A stretch of 64,000 nucleotides of DNA, taken from contig CM069444.1 of assembly GCA_035610835.1 (NCBI GenBank), positions 5,135,172 through 5,199,171 of the forward strand. Reading direction: 5' to 3'. The position numbers and the translations under genes were made by a program. Under the pieces are notes generated by a model. It ran no database searches, had not been told where the DNA came from, and saw only the letters and a program-made list of their open reading frames with translations. Position 1 is the first letter of the stretch, and each line of letters opens with the position of its first letter. Of the stretch, positions 35,700 to 47,349 are shown piece after piece. This DNA is from Ophiura sarsii. Lineage: Eukaryota; Echinodermata; Ophiuroidea; Amphilepidida; Ophiuridae.

Positions 35700-36589
35700 A
35701 CTAAAGAAACTGAGTTCCCGCTGTCTGTGTAATAATTGGTTATCAAGCTGTTAAGAAAGTTTGAAGTAAGGATTCATAACATCGACAACGCTTATAGGTA
35801 GTCCGGCCGTTGATAAGGATTCTCGCCAACGAGCAATAACTCTCGCCTGTGAGCACGAAGCGCGAGGCGAGCCCGATGTCGATGCAATTCGACGTGCAGC
35901 GACCCTCACTCATTATAATAAGCAGTGACTTTTAGAACAAGGTGGTCCTCTCGCATGTAACTGTCCTCCTAGTATTCGAATATCGGCGATTTTAAATTAG
36001 ATGTGTTCCTCCATAGACGGTAATGGTTCTCTCTCTTTTGATTCATTTCCTCTCGCTATAATAGAAAAACAGAATACTGTACATATGCTGTCAACATCAC
36101 ATAACACCAGCCATCACCAAATTATATGAGAATAAGACTAGCATATTAACTCTAAAATATCAATACAAAGGTCTAATTATTTGAAATATTACAGGCAGTT
36201 AATGTACAACCAGGATACACAAACCCAACCTAATTTTATAAAATTATTACGCATTTAAAACGCTAAACTTATGGAATTACAAAATAAATATGGTAATTAA
36301 AAACTACTACTGAATTTCGTGGACAAATAAACAATAAATTAATAATATAACAAATATGGATCAAAGTATTACACAATTCATAGTTCAGGCTACAGTAATA
36401 TCAAAATTGAAGGTAACAGTCAAAGTTACCTTTATCACTGTATACTGGAAAAGTAAAACCATCGGTTGTATTCTTACAATAATTATTTTCACTTTCCACT
36501 TTATCGTTTACCATGTTTACTGAAAGTCTAATTGAAACATAAACGGCAAAATGCATTGACATTACTTGTCTAAGTAAGCCGAAAGACAA
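35700..36589. other. No recognisable feature
   Basis: A GC-richer patch at 35800-35920 (GCGCGAGGCGAGCC) has no frame or repeat partner that I could find; the rest is AT-rich. Confidence 0.4.
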
Positions 36590-36890
36590 ATCCCTATGAG
36601 TGATTCTCATTACCTTAAAAGCGAGATTTTTCGTGAGAGTACGATATATTTGAGAATCAAAACTGTTGCTATATACTGCAGAACGATGAGGCGCAACGAT
36701 GGATATTATCGACGGATGTATGGATCGATTCTACCTCTTCGGATCCGCAGTTCATTATGTAACTTTCCTATACCGATAACTCATACACACGGAAAAACGA
36801 TATACCTCATGAATTATTTCGAAAAGTATCTATGTTAATACTTAACTTAGTTCGTATAGTTATAATCTTGAATTGTTTACAGTCGAAGTG
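36590..36890. repeat. Partial relative (E) of the A-D dispersed segment
   Basis: Contains ATATTTGAGAATCAAA, then ATTATCGACGGATG.ATGGATCGATTCT and CATACACACGG, in the order of the tail blocks of copies A, B and D. It is more diverged, and lies just before a palindrome array, as in B. Confidence 0.5.
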
Positions 36891-37013
36891 TTGCCCATGA
36901 TACATTAAATAGCATGTATTTATTCCGGTCAAAGTTCTACTAATTTAAAAGCAAATGTGAGTTTTAAAAACTGTATGAACTACTAAGTTTAGTTGACATA
37001 GAATAAAACTTGG

Positions 37014-37215
37014 AAAGTGTACTTTAGGTCATCCTAGATACAAAAATAGGAGTATCATCCTATATGGAACACGAAAAGTGCCATTGTCGCTCGATCATGT
37101 CGATGCTGGTCTATTTCATAGTTCTAGTACCGTGCGATGCAGGAACACCGACAGTGTGTTTCGGTATTCACCGATACTGGAACATTTGACGCCTTCAAGT
37201 ATCCCTCGATACTAG
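37014..37215. mobile_element. Palindrome-array element E3 (degenerate)
   Basis: The left boundary GGAAAGTGTACTTTAGGTC is a close copy of the end motif of E1, E2 and E4. It is followed by worn units, the clearest being CGGTATTCACCGATACTGGA (37165-37184) and CAAGTATCCCTCGATACTAG (37196-37215). A right end is not certain (possibly TGTGTACTTATA near 37240). Confidence 0.6.
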
Positions 37216-37298
37216 TATCACTTTAACCAGAACCACATGTGTACTTATATTATGGTACATGTCTGATGCTTGATTATGATTCCCGTTACCACTGTTAA

Positions 37299-37527
37299 CG
37301 CTTTCCACGCGGGAGACGTCTGCAGACGACATTCCAAAACTTCACAAAATGATTCAAAATTGTCAAAATTATTGAATTTCATTACCAAATTTGGAATCAC
37401 TATGAGGAATGTAATAAAATAAGTGCACACATGCCTAGTAGTATTTGATAAGTAATCCTTGAATTGAGATAGACCTCGAAAGTTGGGAACGGTTTCTGTG
37501 GTAAAACTGGTAGCCGCGTGGAAAGTG
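37299..37527. mobile_element. TTAA-type MITE, family CACTTTCCACGCGGC (copy 2)
   Basis: Both flanks are intact TTAA (37295-37298 and 37528-37531). The left end is CGCTTTCCACGCGGGAGACG; the right end inverted is CACTTTCCACGCGGCTACCA. The interior is the reverse orientation of 57489-57729, sharing GTCTGCAGACGACAT, ACTTCACAAAATG and ATTACCAAATTTGGAAT. Confidence 0.85.
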
Positions 37528-38799
37528 TTAAGCAATGACGCCTTTGAATTCTGCCACAGGATGTAATATGAAATCGAATGAGTTATAATTGACAAAACCA
37601 ACGAAACAACCTTGAACGTAAAAGGAACATTTGAAGCAGAAACAAATACAACGAACATTAATCGCATCAACGTATAAACCTTTCCTCTAGTCAGATTTAT
37701 GGCTGTTTTACTTCTTGGTACGCTTTATGTTTGCGCAACATTTGTGTGAAGTATCACCAGGAGGGACAAATCAATAACCTGACACACTTGATGAGTGCGT
37801 TTTATGGAGGAAACTTAGCAACCTCCAAACTAAAATCAATTTGAGGTGACGCACTTGTATTTTGGTCAAGAATATCTCAGGTCAGCAACGTTAAAGGTAT
37901 GTACACTGAATCGATGTGAACCAATATTACCTCCATTCAGAAGCTACATAATGATTAATTACCATTTTATCCTTGCATAAAATGTAGATATGCAATTCAT
38001 TTACACTCTCATGAATACCAAACACCAACATTTCTACGAGTAAAGGACAGAATAGCTTTAGGCAAAAGCTTACGAAATGCTGTAACATGACCCTCGGGTA
38101 AACATTGCGGGCGGAATGCGTGTTATTATGCGCGATCAAGGAAACAAGCGCGCGTGGTGAATTTGGAAAAGAGTAAACATCGCTCACCTTTTATTTAAAT
38201 GGCTAGTTGATATTTCGGCATTTGATCCAATATATGATTGTGCCACCCTTAACGGCATCAACCTAGACACCGATCGAAAGTAAATCTTAAATAATTAGGA
38301 AACCGCAATACAAACCTGAAATCTAGCTACAGCCAAGAACTTGAAGTGATTCCTTTGTATACAACCTCAATGCAAAAATGCAGACATTATATATCATTGA
38401 AACACAATTTCTAATTCCGTAATGAATTAGTTATCTAACCCGATACTCAAACGCTCACAAAGATTAGCTTTACCTAGATTGAATATATACAACTACGGTG
38501 ATTTTATTATAGTGAAAGTAACACCAGCAACGCCTCTTGAACCCTAATCAAAACTAGACACACGTCTGGTAAACCTAGTGTGATTTCAAGTAAAACTATT
38601 AAGGTTTCGAGCAAATCGGCTGCTACTCAAGTTTCAAATGAAGTCTTGTCGTGCTTACGGGTGATTATCTTTGCAATCGATCATGATGATAGCTGCAAGT
38701 ATTTTAACAAAATAGTGACTGCAAATTACAGTCAAAGCAAGCTACAGGATACCCTTGAAATGTTTCGTTCTGAATGTATTCAATATATTGTTGGTGTTT

Positions 38800-39358
38800 T
38801 AAAAGAAAGTCGTACACTTTGTTTAGGTCATTCAAAGTAACTTTCGATTACTTATTTACCAAACAGGCTGAATAGACATGTTGGTGAATCTTGTAAGCAC
38901 ATTTGGATACCAAACATAACACCTAGCAACAAAGATAAACCATGATTAACGCCATTTAAAGAAAATAAGTCACTTTTCAAAAGTCACATTTTCAATACGC
39001 GGGGAAAGCGGTGTGTGTGAGGTTCGACACTTTTATTACCAGGATTGTGACATTTTGAATTTGAATTAGCCCGCGCGAGGGGAAATGCGCAGCGATCAAC
39101 ACGGGACTGATACGGCCTATGTGCTTGTTAACAATTGGTGTTTTCTTCCCGCGTAGTGTATAGAAAATGCAACTTTTGAAATGTGACTAATTTTCTACAA
39201 ACGATGCTAATAATGGTTTATCTTTGTTGTTAGGTATTATGATTGGTATCAAAATGTGCCGAAAAAATGTCTATCTAGCCTGTTTGGTAAACAAATAATC
39301 AAAAGTTACTTTAAATGACCCAAACAAAGTGTATGACTTTCTTTTGTTGAGCACTTTA
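38800..39358. mobile_element. Fold-back element, family AAGTGCTCAACAAAAG, copy 1
   Basis: Inverted arms of about 200 bp share AAAGAAAGTCGTACACTTTG, TTTACCAAACAGGCT, ACAAAGATAAACCAT and GTCACTTTTCAAAAGT. The right outer end is GAGCACTTTA; the left outer end has lost its first bases. Copy 2 at 55772-56396 has both ends. No coding capacity. Confidence 0.8.
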
Positions 39359-39503
39359 TATTGATTTAAGTCGACGGAAGGTTCTTTCTTCCTCTGCGCT
39401 AGAACACTAAATATTGGAATTTTGAGTACGCTTTTCAACCTTTTTATATACATGTAGTTAGATATGAACAACTTTAGCCCTGTAATCAAAAATAAACCGA
39501 GTA

Positions 39504-39840
39504 ATCGAAATTCAGCATTTGGGTGACGTCGTACACTTTTAAAAAGGTCGTCATTGAATTGTGCGACTTCAGAAACCCCTTAGATGGCAATTTTGTCTTT
39601 GTAATCAAAGACAGAAATTCACATAAGCACTCTAATTCAACCGACCAATCAAATTTGAGCAATTTGATGACGTCATACATTTTCAAGAATGTCTTCATTC
39701 AAAAACCCTTAACCAGCAATTCTGCCTTTCAGACATAGGCTAGACAGATATTTGTGTAAGCATTGACAATACAATCGACCTATCAAAATTCAGCATTTAG
39801 ATGACGTCATACTTTTTCAGAAATGTCTTTTGCAGAAACC
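39504..39840. repeat. 140-bp minisatellite, at least 2.4 units
   Basis: Units start at 39504, 39648 and 39782. Each has ATCAAAATTCAGCATTT, then GATGACGTCATAC (a CRE-like palindrome TGACGTCA), then a TCTTT..CAGAAACCC block. Weak similarity reaches upstream to about 39465. Confidence 0.75.
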
Positions 39841-40161
39841 CTCAATATGTCAATCTCATCTTGTTTTTGACGATTATGTTGTGTTTCGACTTTTGGCACA
39901 CTTTAAAGGCGATTCTGACCCACTGTGCGATGTATGCGGTGACAATGTAAGAACTCAAATAAGCCGCGAGTACATGTTAGTCATCATAATTTCATATCGC
40001 CTAGATGTGATCTGTGTCATCGTCTGTCATCGTAGTTAATCTTATATAGTCGGTGGTATTACATAGTGGCGTATCGTCGGAGGTATTACACAGTGCTCAA
40101 CCAACATGTAAATATTCAGTCGTCTTTTAAGAGGTAATGCAAAATCTCGCGAATCCACATC

Positions 40162-40406
40162 ATGAGGACTCAAAGATCTTTGCCAGAGATGAGACTAAAA
40201 ACACAGTATGGATACGTGAATCCATTTGGACTCGGAGGAGATGAGGCACAAACCATGAATGGTGAAGAGGGGGCGTACCGAGTCAGTCACATTTACCACA
40301 GAGGGCGTCATCATCAACATCCGATGTATCGAAACACTAGCTCTGGATCAAGCACAATCAAATGAGGAAGACAACAGATTCGTTGTCGAAACCCGTAATG
40401 AAAAAG
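40162..40406 (+). CDS. Weak exon candidate, unrecognised
   Basis: The frame from ATG 40162 runs 67 codons (RSLPEMRLKTQYGYVNPFG near its start, a His/Arg-rich HRGRHHQH later). A second frame from 40259 runs into a consensus donor (GAAAAA then GTAAGT) at 40406. This stretch is GC-richer than its surroundings and lies between blocks of the tandem duplication with no counterpart in unit 2. No signal peptide or domain is recognised. CAGAGGGCGTC at 40301 resembles MITE ends in this window, so a repeat origin is also possible. Confidence 0.2.
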
Positions 40407-41689
40407 TAAGTTTCCGACTTGGAATTTTCTTAAAATGTTCTTCTGAATTCCTGATAAAACTATTCCATGTGTTTAAAACTGTTCGAATGTTTAGCTAAGA
40501 ATACAAGTCATTTAAATAACCCAGTTATGCTAGTGTCTCATTTCATACAGATACAGTGCTGAATTAAATTGATGTAAATCTATTGAGAAACACGTATTAC
40601 GAACAATCATCGAGTCACTAACACATTTGATCACGAATAGTCGTGCGTGTTTTGCAAGAGGGATGTGTTTGTAGTTGCAATGGAGAGGATATAGACACAG
40701 TACTTAGAACTGCGTGTATGCAATTGGACACAACACATTGGCGTTCAAATTGATCAATCATTCTACCGAACATGTTTTTAAATTGGAAGATCCAATAATA
40801 ATTTTAAGATAGTTACGAGGAGTAGCAACAAATCGCTAGCTTCGCGATCAATTTGTATTTGTAATGAATAATATCATTTGGATGTTTTGATGGTGTGTTG
40901 ATATTCTAATTTGCCAAACACATCACGATGTATATGGCACGAGGATACGAGATTGTTCTATAATTTGTATCATTTTCATGCTTCAAATGTATATGCATGC
41001 AGAGAACACAGGTGTAGACAGTTTAATATATAAATCAACAGAAATATTTGTGTTTCAGTGGTTTCTGTGGGTTTTTTCTATTTTCTTTGTATATTTGCAA
41101 AATATTGAAGAATTATAAACGCAGTACCATAACAATTCCAGTGTAATATGTAATTGTGTTATGTTAAACATTCAACACTAGAATCCTACATTATTTTACA
41201 GGAAACAAATTGTATTGCTGCTGTAATATGCTTAATTATATGCTTTGTAGCATTCTTACGCTGACAACTATGTTCCTCCCACATGTACTTTCTCAGTCGT
41301 TCTTTTTACCGACATTTCGTATAAGATGGCATTTATCAACACCTAAAGTGACATCTTGCCAGGGTATAAATGAATAATTGAGATACACTAGAACTTTCAC
41401 GATGCAGCCTATCATATTCTACAGGTTGGTGTGTACTTTGAGTCTCCAAGTAGAGCTCGAATCAGATAGTTCTTGAAGTATATTATTCTGTATATTTGTT
41501 TTAAATTGAATTAAATTCTTACATAGGCTATAGTATGTACAAAGGAAAGTGGTCATATGTATCTTTACTGATATACTATATCTTGATTGATATCGATTAG
41601 GTCAACTGAAGATTTCCAAATTATGGCTTTCAACTGATTGTTATCTACTAACTGTATCCGACAATTGTGGAATCATATACATACATTAA

Positions 41690-42025
41690 AGGGCCACTGA
41701 GAGATTGCCAAGAAATGAAATTTTGAAAAATAATAAGTATTTTAATATATAAGGTACGTAGGAACCATGAGGTGTAATAATTTATGGGAAAAGGGTTGAA
41801 TGAGAAATAGATAGAAATTTGGTTGAAGCACTTTATGTGGCGAGTGGTGCTGATAATGTGATCTACATCGAAATGACCAAATCGTGATATGTTACATGCT
41901 GGACGGCGAATTTAGATAAACGGTTTCAGATGGTAGTTAGGCCTAGTATAATAGTATATGCCTACGTAGGTGCAAGAAACCTGATTTCCAGGAATCTGTA
42001 TCAATCCGTACCTCTCCGTGCCCCT
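41690..42025. mobile_element. TTAA-flanked MITE, family AGGGGCACNGAGAG
   Basis: Flanked by TTAA on both sides (41686-41689 and 42026-42029). The ends are AGGGCCACTGAGAG and, inverted, AGGGGCACGGAGAGG. It is a non-coding 336-bp insertion that ends homology between units 1 and 2, as expected for a private insertion. Confidence 0.75.
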
Positions 42026-42051
42026 TTAAATATGCATGTATACAGCAAACT

Positions 42052-42391
42052 TTATAGATGAGGTGACCTATGTGTCATGTATTTACAAATGGGACACCCT
42101 CTGTTGTTTCCCTCCAGGCAGAATATACAGTAAAGTTAATGAAGACAACATGAAATTTCTTTCTAATGAATTGTAAAACTCATTTAGTTTTAGTTTTTTT
42201 GTGAAATGCGATAGCTTATAGCATTCCTAAGCAAGTTTAAAGACAGTTTTGATAACAATTTGCTGTGACACCACAATCTAGTTAGAAACCTGATCTGGCC
42301 TATGTAAACTATAGGAACTCTTGCCCGGTGTGTTTTGTCTCAAACCAACAGAGGGCGTCCTAAATGTCAACAAATGTCACCTCATCTATAG
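42052..42391. mobile_element. 340-bp fold-back MITE, family TAGATGAGGTGAC
   Basis: The left arm begins TATAGATGAGGTGACCTATG and has CAACAGAGGG-type sequence near 42103; the right arm (42346-42391) is the inverse, ending GTCACCTCATCTATA. A single end of the same family appears at 56554-56569. Confidence 0.75.
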
Positions 42392-42399
42392 GGATTGGC

Positions 42400-42600
42400 A
42401 GTAACTCATTTGTCTAAGGTCTTTGTTTTATACACACCCTAGGGCCCTAGGGTGTGTATAGGGTGTGTGAAGTGTGTATAGGGTCTTCATTTTATACTAG
42501 GGATGGACAAATGAACAATTTGTTTAAACACTTTATGAGGGATTGGCAGATCTCATTTATCTAAGGTCTTTGTTTTATATATACCCTAGGTGGGGGTGGG
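42400..42600. repeat. Direct repeat of 140 bp with a 32-bp perfect palindrome
   Basis: GGATTGGCAG..CTCATTT.TCTAAGGTC occurs at about 42392 and 42541. Within the first copy, 42429-42460 is a perfect palindrome (left half TATACACACCCTAGGG), followed by a further GGGTGTGTGAAGTGTGTATA variant. Confidence 0.8.
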
Positions 42601-43429
42601 AAAATATTTATCAATTTTTCAAAACCCAGTTTTTCTATGGCTAAATTGTGTGAAAAAAAGGAATATGACAAATATAAATATATTTTAAAAATAATATACC
42701 AATTTTAGTATTCAATTAATCTATATACCTATCAATCGCTATCGTATATATTTAATCATTGATCAACTACTTAATTTCATTTGATTAATTACAGATATAT
42801 TAATACATTTTAGAAGGCTTAATTGCGTGTGTAAAAGTATGTTTGAATCTCCAAGGAAACAGGGCGTTTAATAGCAAGCGTTTCATTATGTAGCATGCAC
42901 AAACAGAGGATTCTTCCAACCAAGTACACCCCACCCTACCCTCCGCGAAATACCTGAAAAATATCTTAGTGATATTTAATGTGATAGCGAAATATTTTGA
43001 CCGATGCGAAGATAAAGATTCACAGGAAAATGTACGCTCAGAGGAGATGGCTTAAACTGAATCGTTGATTGGGTTTAAGTAGATGACGACACATATTGGA
43101 TTTTATTAACGGTGGAGAGAAGATATCTTTTATCGTTTCTCTAGTGTATCGATTATTTCTACGATAAAACAAGTTCAAAATAAATGTATTGATGTGCCTT
43201 AAGATAAAAAGAAGTACCTTGTATTTTTCCAAATCGTAACTACACATAATGAGAAGGCCTTTGAAGAAAACATATTGTTTCTTCTAAAGTATAGTGTTTT
43301 TGAAGATTAAATGGATTTTAAAAGTAGCCACTGAAAATGACTGACTTACTAAATTTATTATTTAGTATCCTTTTTTGGTATTATCTAAGCTACTAAGTTC
43401 ATGAGGTTAAAGTGACAATAAAAATGCAA

Positions 43430-43475
43430 TCTTCGTCGGGATTTGAACCCGGGACCTCCTGAATATTGTGATATT
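43430..43475 (-). pseudogene. tRNA 3'-half-like sequence
   Basis: The minus strand reads GGAGGTCCCGGGTTCAAATC then CCGACGAAG, a well-paired T arm (CCGGG/CCCGA type) with a B box. No D arm is found at the expected distance, so this is a truncated tRNA or tRNA-derived SINE fragment. Confidence 0.45.
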
Positions 43476-44394
43476 AAATAAGACGACATAAACATGATTA
43501 CACTGGTGGTAGCTTACTACATTTACACCAGATTTTCTCCAGAAGTCCAATTAAAATATCAATTTGGTTGTATAAGAAAGCCTAGTAATTATCCTCGTAA
43601 TTTCATGCAACTTCTCGATCAGAGCGGTGCCCGCCCTTTCAGCAGCTCTGACTACCTGAGACGAATATCGTCTCAGATAACTACACCCCTCGGTAATAAG
43701 TTATCTTAGCCATGGACAATTTGCTTAATTTTGGCGTGTTTGCTTACACTACGTAAAAAAAATATATCGATAAAATTTCATATTAACACAAAAACGGTAT
43801 TCTATATCAAAAGGACCAAGAAGAAGCTGCAGTATAATAGTTTGCAGTGAAAAGTGTTAAATAAAAGTGCAAGACCAATTATACGCCTCCAATTTCAATA
43901 ACCTGCACACACGATCCCCTTGTCGACTATATCAAAATGCTGAGCATGAAATCGATAATAATATTTCTCATTTTTCATCAATTACGGCTAGGGACTCGGT
44001 ATTTGCGTTATACATCTTTGTAAGAGAGTTAACACATATGCAACGTGAGACGCTTGGAACACCTTTTCTGTAACGATATTTGCAACAATTAAGATATAAA
44101 GTGCCTGGTGAAAATTGCATTACCCTTTTGGGAAAAGGACACTTAAACATGTTTAAGGCGTAGTATGTAGACCACGTATGCAAGTGTTTTGTGCTAGTAG
44201 ACCGTGGATGAGTCTCAAATCATTGGCATTAATTCAGACGATGTTATAAATTTGGAAATGAATTTTAGAACGGTTCGTTGAAGTAAAACACGAAGTATAA
44301 TCTTCCTTAGTTTGCATAAACAATGTGTGTTCATTGCTTCATTAAAACTAACATTGTTGGGTCACGCCTATCTAATTGGTAACAATCAAGTGAA

Positions 44395-44890
44395 GTGTGC
44401 TAAGCTAATTGCTACGCAATGTCCAAAAACCAATTTGCCCGATCGGGAAAGGTGGCTGCATGGACACCTGTAGCTGAGTGAACGGGAGGAACAATGTGGC
44501 ATGTGCGAGTGAATGAGCCATGGATGTTCCGACCCCGGCAAGGGGGAAGCGACAGGGCCTAAGCCAAGGCCTGTCGCTGACCCTATCGCCACATACAGCA
44601 CCCTTTTCTATAAGAGCGCAACCCAATCATAAGGGAGGCAGTGGGTGGGAATGCAAATCAAAAGCAAGACTGAATCAAAACAATACAACCTGACTGCAGG
44701 GATGATCTGGATATGCCAGATCCTAACAAGAGAGGGCAGTGCAGTATGCTAGCTGACAGCACAAGGAGGGGTAGGGGTCAAACAGCTTAGCCAATAACCA
44801 TATTTAACCTTACAGGTTAAAACCCAAATAATTATGTCATGTGATCTAGGCAAACCCGTCGGATGTCGCTAGATGAGAAATAGGGATCAT
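44395..44890. mobile_element. GC-rich insertion of unknown type with strong hairpin
   Basis: Distinctly GC-richer than its surroundings and absent at the matching point of unit 2 (near 52365), so it is probably an insertion. AGCGACAGG..GGCCTGTCGCT (44548-44580) forms a strong stem, and TTTAACCT..AGGTTAAA (44804-44822) another. Overlapping minus-strand frames at 44386-44626 resemble no family. It may be a SINE or a non-LTR 5' part; not identified. Confidence 0.45.
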
Positions 44891-45950
44891 GTTTTTTTTG
44901 TTTTTTTGTTTTATAATTCATTTCCTATACTAATTTTTCATGAAACTTCAGATATTTACATTTATGATTAACTTTATAATGTTATATTCTATTGGACCAT
45001 GTATCTTGTATAGGCTGTTTTCATGATTTCTTGTTTTGTAGCTTTCAACGACATCGCCGTCATTTTGTATTTACGCCCAAATATATCGGAATGTGAATGT
45101 GTATGAAGCAACACTATACTCTCATAACCCAAATATGCAACTTTAGCAAGTATCTTTGTCTATATCACCTTAATTTGAGAATTAAAACGGGATACTATTA
45201 TCGCCGCCTTCATCATCATAGTATATTTACATCACACAGTATATTTATTATACGAACAATAGCATGTATAAAGAAATGCCTTCCAATCGAATCTAGTCCC
45301 GTAGCAACGGATCAATTCGTGACTGTATGCAAAGGCTTCATTCATACATGTTATATTATAGGCCTACACTAATTACACAAAGCTGTAAAACTTACTTGTA
45401 TCAATCAAATGCTTTACTTCCTCAAAAATGTCAACACGAATAGCATTTTGATAGTGATACACTAATATTTATCAGTGGGTGTGTTTGAATGGTTCCAAAT
45501 TTCAAACGGGAGATCAGACTAAACTTATAAACCCAATGGGCTCTAACAGATTTGTATCGTCGTGTATCGGGGTAAAATAAAGAAAGCCTGTATACATAGC
45601 CCTCACAATCGAAGGTATATTACTTGAAATGAGAATAAGTAAAAAAAACATGTAAAGAAAAAAATACACATTTCAAAAACAATGTGATAGTGAGTTTCCC
45701 TATGATTATCATGTTCCTTGCGACATATAAGAGAAATCCTGAGTACAGATTCCATCACACAAGTCATTGGTCATATTCAGCAGGTGACGTCACTGAAGTC
45801 ATGGATATTAACCTAATGGACCTACGGCACATATTCACCTGGCTACAGTCCGACATACGCGAGCGCACTTCGATCAACTTACTGCGCATGCTGGAAAATC
45901 ATGGCTTTTCTAAAACTTTAGTTTGTACAAGTATCAATAGAGACTGAATT

Positions 45951-46488
45951 AAAATAACATCTTCTCCGTTGTTGTCAGGAGTCGTGGCATTGTCATTAGG
46001 AGTCAGTGCTAATTTCCAATCAATGAGGAGCGCATTGCGGAGAGCGTAATACTATAAAATGATGGCACCCTTATCATTTAGATGATTACGGAAGTGGTTA
46101 ATGGAATAGACTGAACCATCATCGACGAATAGGTCACCCAATCAAATAATTCCCGACTTAATTGGATAACATCATTATTCAATATAACTTGATATAGACA
46201 TGATGCAATGTCCTCTTTGATTATAACTTATTTAGTGTCGAATCAGATTTTAAATAGCTTATAGTAAAATGAATGCAATCTCTTTAATACATGTATAATA
46301 TGACACATGTTGTTAAGCTGCTTAAATGTACAGATACAATACAAATATTTATACCAATACCCAACTTGTTTATATAGTACAATGGGATATTTTTCCAACA
46401 TGCAATATCTGAGTTCTTTGAATAAGTTCATCTGGATTGTTATTGAACATCTGAGATATGATTTCGTTTTGTACAAATCCAACAATAT
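45951..46488. other. No recognisable feature
   Basis: AT-rich sequence between the end of unit 1 and the Penelope-like fragment, with chance frames only. Confidence 0.45.
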
Positions 46489-46858
46489 GTGAATCAAGCT
46501 GGAACTGTCTACGAGATTCCTTGCTCTGGTTGCCCTAAATCATACATTGGCGAAACTGGTCGTGCTTTCGGAACCCGCTTACAAGAACACAAGAAAGAGG
46601 TTCAGAAATTTGAAAAAGTAACCATACACGCGTTCCACGAGGAAAGACTCTACTACAGTACAACACAAATCAGCAATTACCGACCACGTAGCGGCTATAA
46701 ATCACACCATCGATTGGGACAAGGCCACAACTATAGACCGCAAATCGGACAGAACAACGAGATGGCTTAAAGAAGCAATTTGTATTCGGAGAAGGGGGGA
46801 GGACACACTCAACAAAGATGAGGGGTCTTACACACTGCACAACATCTATGATCAATGA
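46489..46858 (+). pseudogene. Penelope-like element 3' end, GIY-YIG endonuclease domain
   Basis: The first frame reads QAGTVYEIPCSGCPKSYIGE then TGRAFGTRLQEHKK: the VYEIPC..C Cys pair, the YIGETGR core and the R....EHKK stretch typical of the endonuclease of Penelope-like retroelements. Near 46635 the reading shifts and goes on as STTVQHKSAITDHVA, INHTIDWDKATTIDR, RWLKEAICIRRRG and a final DEGSYTLHNIYDQ stop. This order is that of the conserved C-terminal end. The reverse transcriptase is missing, so this is a 5'-truncated, frameshifted copy. It lies between the two duplication units. The start is where recognisable homology begins, not a true initiation codon. Confidence 0.9.
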
Positions 46859-46939
46859 TCAACTCGTCGGAACTACGCCCTCTACAACCGCGGTTCCCAG
46901 CAACAGGAAATCCGTAATTCCTGTTGCCTCCAGACAGAG

Positions 46940-46990
46940 TTGCCAGTCTGACGAAGCTGCTAGTTTAGCAGTGAAACGTAACTAAAATCG
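46940..46990 (+). ncRNA. Hammerhead-ribozyme-like core in Penelope-like 3' region
   Basis: CTGACGA (46948-46954), a stem CTGCT/AGCAG closed by the loop AGTTT, then GAAAC (46973-46977) give the order CUGANGA, stem II, GAAA of a type I hammerhead. Penelope-like elements are known to carry such motifs. The first pair of stem II is irregular (an extra A/G before the stem), and stems I and III are not convincingly defined, so activity cannot be assumed. Confidence 0.4.
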
Positions 46991-47079
46991 TGAGTTTCTT
47001 ATTCACAATATCTGAGTTGTTAAATGTCAGCTTTAGTGAAAAATAATTTGGTGTGAAACTAGCCTTTCATCAAGGCTTT

Positions 47080-47349
47080 GTGGTGGTAAAACAGTGTGAG
47101 CGCCCTCTATGGAAATATCATCTTGAGAAATATTATTATCTTGAGGCCTCAAGGCTTCGGCGGTCGACTGGTCGGCATATGCCTCGCTTCGCTTGGCGCT
47201 CGACAGGTAATTGCCTCGCTCCGCTCGGCCTCAAGGCTTCATCGGTCGACAGGTCGGGATATGCCTCGCTTCGCTCGGCGCTCGACAGGTAATTTTGCGA
47301 GGTGTCTTTGACAAAGACTAGTGCCGGTGATACATGTTTATACCACCAC
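47080..47349. repeat. GC-rich 82-bp tandem repeat inside GTGGTGGTA ends
   Basis: Two units (47145-47226 and 47227-47303) share GGCCTCAAGGCTTC, CGGTCGAC.GGTCGG, ATATGCCTCGCTTCGCT and CGCTCGACAGGTAATT. The block is enclosed by short inverted ends GTGGTGGTAAAACA (47080) and TGTTTATACCACCAC (47335). This is probably a MITE with an internal minisatellite; the overlapping frames are translation of the repeat. Confidence 0.65.

Larger units (their letters stand above)
38160..45950. repeat. Long tandem duplication, unit 1
   Basis: Colinear blocks match unit 2: 38160-38800 with 47410-47965, 40490-41640 with 49440-50270, 42980-44340 with 51110-52370, and 45240-45700 with 52840-53290. Identity is patchy, so the event is old. 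Segments private to unit 1 include the fold-back 38800-39358, the 140-bp minisatellite, MITEs at 41690 and 42052, and the GC island at 44395. No gene was identified that explains the duplicated unit. Confidence 0.75.

Noticed and set aside
37245..37670. Minus-strand frame of 141 codons with hydrophobic start
   Set aside because: More than half lies in the TTAA MITE 37299-37527 and the rest has no family resemblance, so the frame is accidental.
44804..44880. Helitron 3' end (hairpin followed by CTRR)
   Set aside because: No CTRR-type terminus lies at the required short distance after the hairpin and no 5' TC end was found.
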